Source: E44-bin89 sp034409565 (GTDB lineage Bacteria > Chloroflexota > Dehalococcoidia > Dehalococcoidales > RBG-16-60-22). From it: a stretch of DNA of 64,000 nt. Below are positions 45,064 through 52,994 of this stretch, one piece after another. The stretch covers positions 62,001-126,000 of the forward strand of contig DAOUMS010000022.1 in NCBI GenBank assembly GCA_034409565.1. The letters are read 5' to 3'. Position 1 is the stretch's first letter. The number at the start of each line of letters is the position of its first letter. The notes under the pieces are model-generated. The model did not search any database. It was not told the DNA's origin and saw nothing but the letters and a program-made list of their open reading frames with translations. The position numbers and the translations under genes were made by a program.

Positions 45064-45588
45064 TTATTTTCCTTTAAGTAGTGCTAAGATATTACGGAAG
45101 AAATATATAAGCAAAGCTAATGACAAGAGACCATAACCAACAGGAATCCAAAGGTAGACCGGCCACAGCGGTGTTGCACCATATGTGGAGTGAACATTTT
45201 GCTTGATGGCAAATAATAACAGCCTCATGCCATATGCAAAAATAATAGATGAGACAATAAAGGCTATAAAGGTAACGAATACCTCTATAACAAGCCTAAC
45301 TCTCTGGGAAAGTTTCTGGATCACAAAGTCGACTCTAATGTGTCCCTCTCTCCTAAAGGTATAAGCGAGGGCAAGGCAGGTGATAATTAATGTCCAATAT
45401 CCGGTGTATTCCTCTAAAAAGAACTGACTGGCATGAAATAAACTGCGTGCAATAATACAGCCAGTGAATACAAAAATCCAGACCGTAAGAATACCTGCAC
45501 CAACACATGCACTTACCGCGGTAATTTTTTCTAGCGTTCCTTCCGCAGTAACTTGAAGCTTGTTGAGTATTCCTATTATAGAACTCAA
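45064..45588 (-). CDS. dctQ: TRAP transporter small permease
   Basis: A 174-residue, four-helix membrane protein. The family RREGHIRVDFV segment (residues about 86-97) is present, with an EEYTGYWTLI motif before it. It pairs with the large permease 7 bp downstream and the binding protein 45 bp upstream. Confidence 0.88.
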   Translation of the reverse strand: MSSIIGILNKLQVTAEGTLEKITAVSACVGAGILTVWIFVFTGCIIARSLFHASQFFLEEYTGYWTLIITCLALAYTFRREGHIRVDFVIQKLSQRVRLVIEVFVTFIAFIVSSIIFAYGMRLLLFAIKQNVHSTYGATPLWPVYLWIPVGYGLLSLALLIYFFRNILALLKGK

Positions 45589-45633
45589 ACTTGCCCTCGC
45601 TTAAGATACCTTAACGCTTTATCCATTCAAATT

Positions 45634-46833
45634 TTACTTAGGTGTGTATCCTGGCACTTCGTAACCTTCAGCTTCAATTATACGAACAATCATGTCGAAC
45701 ATCTGCCACCCTTCCGGCCCTGCCGCGTCAAGTAAGTCCTTCCAACAGAATTCAAATGCATTGGCCCGTAACTCATCTCTCCAATCTTGTGGTATTGTGC
45801 AGGCCACGACTCCGTGTGTAAAAAATGACTCTATAAGTTTTTTCTCCTCATTTACACGCGCACCGCTCATCAGCCAATCATCCATATCTTTTAGACCTTT
45901 GAGGAATTTGTCACGGACATCAGCAGGAAGCGCTTCCAAGGACTCCTTGTTAGCTGCAATGCGATAAGGTGCGTGATTAGCACATATCCAACAAACATAG
46001 GGACAAAAATCGATGAAACCACTAGCCAATGCACCGGGGAAGTTAGTTTGAGCGCCCTCAACTAATCCCGTGGCAAGGGCGGTATAGGTCTCAGCGTGAG
46101 GTACAGAAACCGGCTCGCCACCCATCGCTTGGATCCAGCTAGCAGCTACCGCATGAGGTACCCTTATTTTCCTGCCCTTCATATCTTCGGGACTCCGTAC
46201 AAGGGTATTCTTCATATATAAATGTTGTGATGCCTGGTACGTGGTGGCTAAAAACTCGCCATTCCATTTATGAAAAATTTCTCGAAATGCCGGCTCATCA
46301 CCCATTTTCCTACTTATCTGTTTATCAAGCTCAAAGTCTCCTCCGGGAACCAAGAACGGTATAGCTGTACTAACTCGAAGCATTGGTTCATCACCCGCAG
46401 CCATATGTGAAAGACTTATCATGTCACAGGCTCCGTCTTGTAACGCTCTCAAGATGGTTGTTGCATCATACGGGTGTTCGTCTCGGTATAACAAGTCAAA
46501 CTTCAACCGGCCGCCTGTAGCTGCGTCGATTCTCATCTGGAATTCTGGCACTGTTTCTGGATCAAATGCCCAAAGGTCTCCCGGAGGGCTTTGATTAAAG
46601 ACAGTCCAAGTAATTACTTCCGTAGGTTGGGCTGGCGCCGGAGCTGGAACTGGCACCGGAGCTGGCGCTGGGGCAGGAGCGGGTGCCGGTGCCGGAGTTG
46701 GCGCTGGGGCAGGAGTTGGTGTTGGGGTGGGTGCTGGTGTCGGGGCAGGTGCTGGACTCGGTGCCGCACAAGCTACCACTAATGATAACACCACCACCAG
46801 CACTAGACTTAATGTCACAAATTTGCCTTTCAT
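45634..46833 (-). CDS. dctP: TRAP transporter substrate-binding lipoprotein with Ala/Pro linker
   Basis: A 399-residue DctP-type periplasmic or surface binding protein. It has a signal peptide with lipobox LVVAC (Cys22), then about 50 residues of Ala/Pro/Thr dipeptide repeats (residues about 24-73) forming an extended tether, then the binding domain (ALQDGACDMISL, LVRSPEDMKGRKIRVP, GGEPVSVPHAETYTALATGLVEG). The Arg in RKIRVP and the ETYTALATG motif are standard ligand-site elements for a carboxylate. AGGAGGAG precedes the ATG. First of the P-Q-M order. Confidence 0.9.
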   Translation of the reverse strand: MKGKFVTLSLVLVVVLSLVVACAAPSPAPAPTPAPTPTPTPAPAPTPAPAPAPAPAPAPVPVPAPAPAQPTEVITWTVFNQSPPGDLWAFDPETVPEFQMRIDAATGGRLKFDLLYRDEHPYDATTILRALQDGACDMISLSHMAAGDEPMLRVSTAIPFLVPGGDFELDKQISRKMGDEPAFREIFHKWNGEFLATTYQASQHLYMKNTLVRSPEDMKGRKIRVPHAVAASWIQAMGGEPVSVPHAETYTALATGLVEGAQTNFPGALASGFIDFCPYVCWICANHAPYRIAANKESLEALPADVRDKFLKGLKDMDDWLMSGARVNEEKKLIESFFTHGVVACTIPQDWRDELRANAFEFCWKDLLDAAGPEGWQMFDMIVRIIEAEGYEVPGYTPK

Positions 46834-46869
46834 TTACTCCTCCTAACAAAGTTTGTTTTTAAACAATAA

Positions 46870-48621
46870 CTAATTGACTCTTGAATCTTTCACCTCCTTG
46901 CTCATAGACTTTCGTAGCTTTCTGGTTTCATCTATATCTACTTCTATGGTATTCTCATTGATAACTACACCATAGACCTTTCTAGCTCGCTCTATGCTTA
47001 CAAGTCCACTTCGCACATCATCCAGAACCTTGTTGACATCACGCTCAAGGGGGTTGCCCCATCCTCCGGCTCCAGCTACCCTTGCTCGAAACAAATCCCC
47101 CTTTCTTAGAGGGAGGACTATCTTTGGTAAATCGCGATTCTCATCGTCTGGATTAAGTGCCATCTTCGCCAAAGATCCTGAATGACCGCCGTTAAGACCA
47201 TAGTTTGGGATTTTGCGACGGTCTGTACGAAGTTGTAGAGTCGTTCCATCAGTTAACATCTCGTAATCAGTGATAATAGCAAAGCCACCTCTGTATTTCC
47301 CAGCCCCCTCTGAATCAGGAACAAAGCCTCGTTGTCGAATCAGGATAGGGCAATACACCTCGTTGACCTCAGCTGGAGTGAGAATAGAATTATAAAAGGG
47401 AGGAGCAAGTTGATCCCCATCAGCAAACGAGCGCCCTCCCCAAGCCCCCCATGGGAGGTCACAAAGAAGGTAGAAATTATTTTGCTCATCATAGCCAGTT
47501 AAAACGGCCATCGTATTTGGTCCTTCCCCACAAGCTGGTATCTTATCAGGAAGAATCTGAGCATGGGCACCTGATATCGTCTCGTAGATGCGAGTAATTG
47601 TCACCCCTCTTGCTCCGGTGGCTCCTGGTAGAACTGGATTAACTACAGTACCTTCTGGTACTATGACTTCTAAAGCACGAAGAGGTCCACCGTTTTTGGG
47701 TATGTCAAGACTAATCAATGACCTAAAAGCAGTGTAGACAAGGGCTCTAGTTGTAGCTAAAGGATTATTCATTCCCGCTCTTATTTGTGGCGCTGATCCG
47801 GTAAAGTCATAGGTCATTGTATTTTCATTAACCGTAGCCTTGACATGGATTGGGATTGGATTTGAACCATACCCATCATCATCCAAATAGTCCTCAAAAT
47901 CATACACACCGTCAGGCAAAGCCTTGATGTCGTCTCTTGCTCGCCTTTCGGCATAGTCTAGAAGTTCATTTAAATACATCTCGAGGGTTCCCCAGCCATA
48001 TTTCTGGACCAAATCTAAAAAGCGCTTTTCTCCCATACGGCAGGCAGCTAAAAATGTCTCCAGCTGGTCAACTATGCCTTCTCCAAGTCGTGAGTTGGCT
48101 GCCAATATAGTAAAGAAAGTATCATTACGGACACCCCGATCATAGATTTTGCACGGTGGTATTCTGAGCCCTTCTTCCCAGCACTCTCTAGCACCACAGG
48201 AACAACTACCTGCTACACTACCACCCACATCCATCAAGTGGCCGCCGGCTCCTACCCATGCCACCAATTGTCCTTCGTAGAATACGGGGTGTATTATTGT
48301 AAGGTCGGGGAAATGGCTGGCGCCCGAAAAAGGGTCATTGATGCAAATCATATCGCCAGGGTGAATAGACTCAATACCATGTACCCTTATCCAATTATGA
48401 ATAACAGGGTCGCAGAGGTTGGCGTGCAACACTGACTCCTCACCTTCAGCAAGTACTTCACCTTTGGTATTAGCAAGACTACAAAGAAAGTCATAATGGT
48501 CCCTTTGTGATAGTGAAGTTGTTGTCCGTACCACGGTTAAATCCATCTCATCTATGATTGAACCTAATGAGTTATTTATTATGGCCATAGTGACCACATC
48601 GATCTGGTTTTTCTTTGGCAT
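46870..48621 (-). CDS. hyuB: hydantoinase B/oxoprolinase-type subunit
   Basis: A 583-residue protein of the N-methylhydantoinase B/acetophenone carboxylase family. It has EGESVLHANLCDPVIHNW, CINDPFSGASHFPDLTIIHPVF, and a GAGGHLMDVGGSVAGSC metal-binding stretch with conserved His and Asp. C-terminal GLNGGHSGS and FRARVAGAGGWGNP are family-typical. With HyuA it opens cyclic amides (hydantoins, oxoproline) or carboxylates ketones, with ATP. Nine bp separate it from hyuA. The substrate is not determined. Confidence 0.88.
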   Translation of the reverse strand: MPKKNQIDVVTMAIINNSLGSIIDEMDLTVVRTTTSLSQRDHYDFLCSLANTKGEVLAEGEESVLHANLCDPVIHNWIRVHGIESIHPGDMICINDPFSGASHFPDLTIIHPVFYEGQLVAWVGAGGHLMDVGGSVAGSCSCGARECWEEGLRIPPCKIYDRGVRNDTFFTILAANSRLGEGIVDQLETFLAACRMGEKRFLDLVQKYGWGTLEMYLNELLDYAERRARDDIKALPDGVYDFEDYLDDDGYGSNPIPIHVKATVNENTMTYDFTGSAPQIRAGMNNPLATTRALVYTAFRSLISLDIPKNGGPLRALEVIVPEGTVVNPVLPGATGARGVTITRIYETISGAHAQILPDKIPACGEGPNTMAVLTGYDEQNNFYLLCDLPWGAWGGRSFADGDQLAPPFYNSILTPAEVNEVYCPILIRQRGFVPDSEGAGKYRGGFAIITDYEMLTDGTTLQLRTDRRKIPNYGLNGGHSGSLAKMALNPDDENRDLPKIVLPLRKGDLFRARVAGAGGWGNPLERDVNKVLDDVRSGLVSIERARKVYGVVINENTIEVDIDETRKLRKSMSKEVKDSRVN

Positions 48622-48630
48622 TTAAAACTC

Positions 48631-50724
48631 CTAACTTCTAATATTAATTACCACTGTACCCGCTGGACCGGTCGCCACATTACAGCCAGGAGGAACCACA
48701 ATTGTAGTGTCGTAACTTTCTATGATTAAGGGTCCACTCTGGGGATCTTGGCCGAGTTGTTTAAGGTTTAATACAGGCACAACTACCAACCCGTGCTGTT
48801 TCCCAAAGTAGGCCTTCCTTTGGGTCGTAATCCTACTCGGTGTTCCCACAGCGTTATTCTCTTTAGGTAGAGCTGGTTTTGATGATAAGATTCTAGCCAC
48901 TACCCTTAGGTTAACCACCTGTACTTTGCTTTCTGGCAAACTGAAGTCATAGGTCTGCTTGTGTTGTACATCGAAGCTTTGACGTAGTCTAGTCAATTGC
49001 TCTGGACCCAGCTTACCGTCGGATACAGGGACTGTTATCTCTGATGTTTGCCTGTAGTATCTTAGGTCAGCATACTTATCCAGTTTGACTTGGGCTCCGC
49101 TGTACCCCCACATTTCTGCCGAGGATATTGCTTCCTTGGTCATCTCTTGGTACAAGCTATCCATTGCCTGTAGTATTGACTTGTCTAAGATATGCATGAA
49201 CGTCCGAACGTAGTAACGTTCAATGTCAGTAAACAGAAGACCAAAAGCAGTGAAAACCCCCGGGTAAGGAGCTATAATCACTTCTTTCATCTGCATGGAT
49301 TGTGCCATCGTTGCCGCATGTAAAGCCCCAGCTCCGCCAAAGGCAAGAAGACTGAATTTACGTGGGTCTCTGCCCCTTTCTACAGAAACGGCTGTTATTG
49401 CTCTTCCCATATTTGAGTTGGCAAGCTCATATGCTCCGTAAGCTGCCTCGAGTACATCCCTCCCAAGAGGTTTAGCTATCTTCTCTTCAATTGCTTGGTA
49501 AGCTTTGCGTGAACTTATCTTGAAGTCGCCTCCCAATAGGTAATCCGGATTGAGGTATCCCAGCACAACATAGCTATCTGTTAGGGTGGGTTCACTGCCT
49601 CCAAGGTCATAACAGACAGGCCCAGGTACTGCTCCCGCACTCTGTGGTCCGACATTAAGTATTCCACCTACCAACTGGAGAATGCTGCCACCACCAGACC
49701 CTACCTCAGCAATGTCAATAGATGGAACTCTCAAAATATAACCACTGCCCTTGAGTAATCGACTTGCCCTATGAATACCTGCGGCAACCTCGTATTCTAT
49801 AGAACGAGTATATTGCCTATCCTCGATGATTGAGGCCTTGGTAGTTGTTCCTCCCATGTCAAGGGTTATTATATTGTCAAGGTCTAATTCGCTAGCTAAG
49901 TAGTGGCTACCTACTACCCCAGCGGCTGGTCCACATTCGATTATCTCTATTGGCCTCCTCACAGTTACCTCGGGGGTTGTCATACCACCGTTGGACTGCA
50001 TTATATAGACTTTCTTTTTTACCCCAATGCTTGAAAGGTCACTGACAAGCGATTCCATATAGCGCGCCACTACAGGCATAACATAGGCGTTCGTAACGGT
50101 CTCAGAAGTTCTTTCGGTCTCTTTTAACATACATACTATTTCTGTGGAGAGGCTAACATAGAGTTGAGGTGCCCTTTCGCGCAGCAATTGTCCTATCTTT
50201 TGTTCATGAACTGGATTATGAGGAGAATTGAATAAGCAGACAGCTACTGCTTCAACACCATAGGCAACTAACTTATCTATGACTGATATTACTTCATCAA
50301 CATCCAGAGGCTCGATAATCTCTCCCTTTGCAGTGATGCGCTCATTAACTTCAAAACGCAGATATCTGGGGATTATGGTAGGTGGCTTCGTCCAGGAGAT
50401 GTTGTATGCTTCTGGCCGCCTAGAGCGACCAATCTCGAGTATATCACGAAATCCTTTCGTGGTAATAAGACCTGTCTTGGCCCCTTTCAGCTCTAGAATG
50501 GTATTGGTGACAACAGTGGTGCCATGGATAATCTCATCGATAGATACACCTTTTAACCCATTTTGTGAGAAAACTCCCTTTATACCATTAATAATTCCCT
50601 GGCTATAATTGGGCGGCGTTGAAGATACTTTCTTAATAAACATTTTTCCATCTGAGCCTAGAAACACGATATCAGTAAAAGTGCCACCAACGTCAACACC
50701 GACCTTAAAGCCATTTTTCTTCAT
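48631..50724 (-). CDS. hyuA: hydantoinase A/oxoprolinase-type ATPase subunit
   Basis: A 697-residue partner of HyuB, of the actin-like ATPase fold. The phosphate-1 loop is VGVDVGGTFTDIVFL at residues 8-22, followed by IHGTTVVTNTILE. A second nucleotide motif NIITLDMGGTTTKAS is in the middle, and PIEIIECGPAAGVVGSHYLA and FGGAGALHA follow. It activates the substrate by ATP-dependent phosphorylation for ring opening or carboxylation. It is the first enzyme gene after the divergent-looking regulator region, 117 bp downstream of the IclR gene on the same strand. Confidence 0.9.
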   Translation of the reverse strand: MKKNGFKVGVDVGGTFTDIVFLGSDGKMFIKKVSSTPPNYSQGIINGIKGVFSQNGLKGVSIDEIIHGTTVVTNTILELKGAKTGLITTKGFRDILEIGRSRRPEAYNISWTKPPTIIPRYLRFEVNERITAKGEIIEPLDVDEVISVIDKLVAYGVEAVAVCLFNSPHNPVHEQKIGQLLRERAPQLYVSLSTEIVCMLKETERTSETVTNAYVMPVVARYMESLVSDLSSIGVKKKVYIMQSNGGMTTPEVTVRRPIEIIECGPAAGVVGSHYLASELDLDNIITLDMGGTTTKASIIEDRQYTRSIEYEVAAGIHRASRLLKGSGYILRVPSIDIAEVGSGGGSILQLVGGILNVGPQSAGAVPGPVCYDLGGSEPTLTDSYVVLGYLNPDYLLGGDFKISSRKAYQAIEEKIAKPLGRDVLEAAYGAYELANSNMGRAITAVSVERGRDPRKFSLLAFGGAGALHAATMAQSMQMKEVIIAPYPGVFTAFGLLFTDIERYYVRTFMHILDKSILQAMDSLYQEMTKEAISSAEMWGYSGAQVKLDKYADLRYYRQTSEITVPVSDGKLGPEQLTRLRQSFDVQHKQTYDFSLPESKVQVVNLRVVARILSSKPALPKENNAVGTPSRITTQRKAYFGKQHGLVVVPVLNLKQLGQDPQSGPLIIESYDTTIVVPPGCNVATGPAGTVVINIRS

Positions 50725-50841
50725 TATCCGTGTAACCTTTCTAGATTATTTCTACCAGATCCTTTTCTTGCTCAAGATTAGATAATTGCAGCTTTCAAAT
50801 AAATTCCTATGGTTTTTATATTGCAACCAGACCTATCTGTT

Positions 50842-51690
50842 TCACGCCATCGACTCAAGAGGCGACATAATCGGTCCATTTTTTCCCCACCAAGAGCGGA
50901 TCTGTTCGATGTCAGTAACCGACGGAGCTATCGCATGATAGCCAAGTCTATAACTAATTAAACTTGCTGCCATATGAATCAATGTAGTTAGTTTTGATTC
51001 TATAGTTTCGTTTATTCTAAATACGGGTACTCCGATAGCTATACCTGCAATACTCTTACCACTCACATCCCGCATTAAAGAAGCGACACCAATATTTCCC
51101 TGATGAGACTCTTCGTGACTAAAAGACATACCAGTCTGTCTTATCCTCTCCAATTCCAATTTCAGTTCTGTCCTCGTCGCAATCGTTTTTGCAGTGCGCT
51201 TCATTAATATTTCCTCTGGATATAGATTGTCAATTTCTTGTTCAGTTAATTCGCTTAAAAATGCTTTACCTATTGACGTTGTATGAGCAGGTAATACAGA
51301 ACCTGGATGTATATGTAAGGCTATAGAAAACTTGGATTCCGCTCTAAGAATTATTATTATTTTGTCCTGATCGCGTATAGCTACGGTTACAACCTCTTTT
51401 GTAATTTCATTAAGTACTTTGACCACTGGATCTGCAACTTGAATAAAATCAGCCGACATTAGGAAAAAGCTCCCTAGTCTATACATCTCAGGGCCAATAC
51501 TGTACTTTTTGTTCAATTTCTTTCGTTCGAGGATTCGATGATTTGTTAATGTTGCTAAGATGCGACTAGTTGTAGTCAGTGGCATGTTCAATTCCTGAGA
51601 AATCTCGACCGCACTTAACTCTAGTTTTTCCGGTCTGAAGCAACTCAATATTTTTATGGCCTTCACTATGGAATTAATTTCCGTATCTAT
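50842..51690 (-). CDS. IclR-family transcriptional regulator, probable ATA start
   Basis: A 282-residue regulator. The N-terminal winged helix is SIVKAIKILSCF ... SAVEISQELNMPLTTTSRILATL, and the C-terminal effector domain holds SIGKAFLSELTEQEIDNLYP, and RQTGMSFSHEESHQGNIGVASLM. The start: no ATG or GTG precedes the domain; the only standard option is TTG at 51726, but AAGGAGG (51702-51696) lies inside that extension. Five bp after this site is ATA at 51690, and it aligns exactly with the ATG of the paralogue at 59645. I therefore place the start at ATA. Likely controls the hyu-TRAP operon and itself. Confidence 0.82.
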   Translation of the reverse strand: MDTEINSIVKAIKILSCFRPEKLELSAVEISQELNMPLTTTSRILATLTNHRILERKKLNKKYSIGPEMYRLGSFFLMSADFIQVADPVVKVLNEITKEVVTVAIRDQDKIIIILRAESKFSIALHIHPGSVLPAHTTSIGKAFLSELTEQEIDNLYPEEILMKRTAKTIATRTELKLELERIRQTGMSFSHEESHQGNIGVASLMRDVSGKSIAGIAIGVPVFRINETIESKLTTLIHMAASLISYRLGYHAIAPSVTDIEQIRSWWGKNGPIMSPLESMA

Positions 51691-51716
51691 TAAAACCTCC
51701 TTATAAATATTGATTA

Positions 51717-51755
51717 AATACCACAATGTGGTTTTAATTACCTTATTGTGGTATT
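51717..51755. promoter_or_regulatory. 11-bp inverted repeat operator of the first IclR gene
   Basis: AATACCACAAT (51717-51727) and ATTGTGGTATT (51745-51755) are perfect complements, with 17 bp between them. The right arm covers part of the -10 box, the left arm lies in the leader. This is a typical position for autorepression. Confidence 0.72.
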
Positions 51756-51781
51756 ATAATGAGGGTAGTTTTATTTGTCAA
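51753..51781 (-). promoter_or_regulatory. consensus sigma70 promoter of the IclR gene
   Basis: Minus strand: TTGACA (51781-51776), exactly 17 bp, TATAAT (51758-51753). Both hexamers are perfect. Transcription should start near 51746, within the operator. Confidence 0.85.
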
Positions 51782-52003
51782 TACCTGTCCTGCTCCGTTC
51801 CCATACCCGCAACTTCGCGCCATAATGGCTTGCGGGGGGTGAGCGGAATAATACAAAAAGACTGACTAACCCATGCAACAAAAAAGATTCCTGTCAACAG
51901 AAGTCAAATAAGAACCAGAGAGAAGGGGAAAAGTGGTTATCTGTCTGTGAACTTTGTGGTATAAAAAGAGTACCGTCGCTTATAAATAGCTACGGTCTTT
52001 GTT

Positions 52004-52034
52004 AGCCTCCTGTTTAAGGAGGCTCTTTCTTTTT
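52004..52034 (+). terminator. intrinsic terminator in non-coding region
   Basis: Stem AGCCTCCT (52004-52011) with AGGAGGCT (52017-52024), loop GTTTA, then CTTTCTTTTT. There is no coding gene on the plus strand for more than 10 kb before it, so it would end a non-coding transcript. Confidence 0.8.
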
Positions 52035-52314
52035 ATGGACTCTTCACGTATTCCCGGAGGCAGCAGGGTGCAATTGCTTCCTCTAATTTCACAAAATGGG
52101 CTATTGTGCAATCAGAAACTGCGTCATATTGTGTGGTACAAAAAGGAACGATTATTGCCTATATTGCACAAAACAGACTTTTGTTAAGTTTTTACCCTTT
52201 TATCCTCGATTCTCTTGGCTTTGAATTGCGTCCTCTCGATGGTGTCCGAAAAACAATCGGCCATCCATATCTGTATTGATATAGAACGTCTCTTTAGATT
52301 GTTACCTGTTCAAC

Positions 52315-52380
52315 AGAAGCCCAAATTGCAAAATCACACAATTAGATGAAAAGTGATGTGTACAGGAAGGGCTTCTTTTT
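52315..52380 (+). terminator. long-loop terminator hairpin before the tautomerase gene
   Basis: AGAAGCCC (52315-52322) pairs with GGGCTTCT (52369-52376), followed by TTTT. An inner stem ATCAC/GTGAT (52333-52337, 52353-52357) partly fills the loop. It ends 80 bp before the ATG at 52460, so it is either the end of a small RNA or a leader attenuator. Confidence 0.6.
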
Positions 52381-52459
52381 GAAACCAAGATGACTTTTCC
52401 ATTTGCTATGGCTATACTTAACATTAAGCTCAAATGGAAAATTTAATGAGGAGGTAAAA

Positions 52460-52666
52460 ATGCCTATTGTTCATGTACACTTCTGGGAAGGCGTTGGGAA
52501 GGAAAAAGTTAAAACGATGATACGGGGTATAACAAACGTCATGGTGGATTTGGGCGTCCCGGAACATGCTGTAGAAGTACTCGTTCATGAAATTCCCAAA
52601 ACGCACTGGGGCATTGGCGGTGAGCCAGCTTCAGAAGCACTAAAAGACGTATCGCCACCCAAGTAA
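52460..52666 (+). CDS. 4-oxalocrotonate tautomerase-like protein
   Basis: A 68-residue tautomerase. The start is ATG 52460 (GAGGAGG 6 bp upstream), which exposes the catalytic Pro as the new N-terminus after Met removal (MPIVHVHFWEGV). An in-frame ATG at 52403 would bury it. The family KEKVKTMIRGITNVMVDLGVP helix and HEIPKTHWGIGGEPASE segment follow. It ketonises enol acids such as 2-hydroxymuconate. It probably acts on an enol intermediate of the island pathway. Confidence 0.87.
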   Translation: MPIVHVHFWEGVGKEKVKTMIRGITNVMVDLGVPEHAVEVLVHEIPKTHWGIGGEPASEALKDVSPPK

Positions 52667-52994
52667 CGTCTGGCTTTGCTTTCCTAAACAAAGGTTCACT
52701 TTTCAGTGCTGCGTTTATGCTTATGTGGAGCACTTTCTGCTAAGGGAATACAATCTGGCTATTTGTTGGGTTCCTTTTAGGCCCAACGGCTGTGGGGTGA
52801 AAGGATTCTAATTACAGTATTGGGGTAGACTGGGGGAGTGGGTTTTGAGTTTGTTCTAGGCATTGACACTCAGCAAGCAAGAGTTTTAATATGACTTCGG
52901 CGGCTGTATGAGAAATCTTTATTTATAAAGCAGAGATACTTAGGAGAGCTTGCAACGCAGTGCAGAAGCTAGACTAAATATGAAGGAGGAAATT
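52667..52994. other. intergenic region before the FMN hydroxyacid dehydrogenase gene
   Basis: About 330 bp. It holds a good promoter at 52863-52892 (listed separately) and no gene that I can support. Confidence 0.55.
52863..52892 (+). promoter_or_regulatory. promoter of the FMN hydroxyacid dehydrogenase gene
   Basis: TTGACA at 52863-52868, 18 bp, TAATAT at 52887-52892. The GTG start is about 100 bp downstream, so the gene is transcribed separately from the tautomerase. Confidence 0.7.

Larger units (their letters stand above)
51782..52459. other. 678-bp non-coding region with several RNA hairpins
   Basis: Between the IclR and tautomerase genes there is no convincing ORF. It contains a bulged hairpin at 51806-51836 (CCCGCAA/TTGCGGG with inner GCCAT/ATGGC), a small hairpin 51972-51976/51992-51996 (ACCGT/ACGGT), and two intrinsic terminators reading rightwards at 52004-52034 and 52315-52380. 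Three TTGTGGTA-like half sites resemble the IclR operator. One or two short plus-strand transcripts are likely. Confidence 0.55.
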
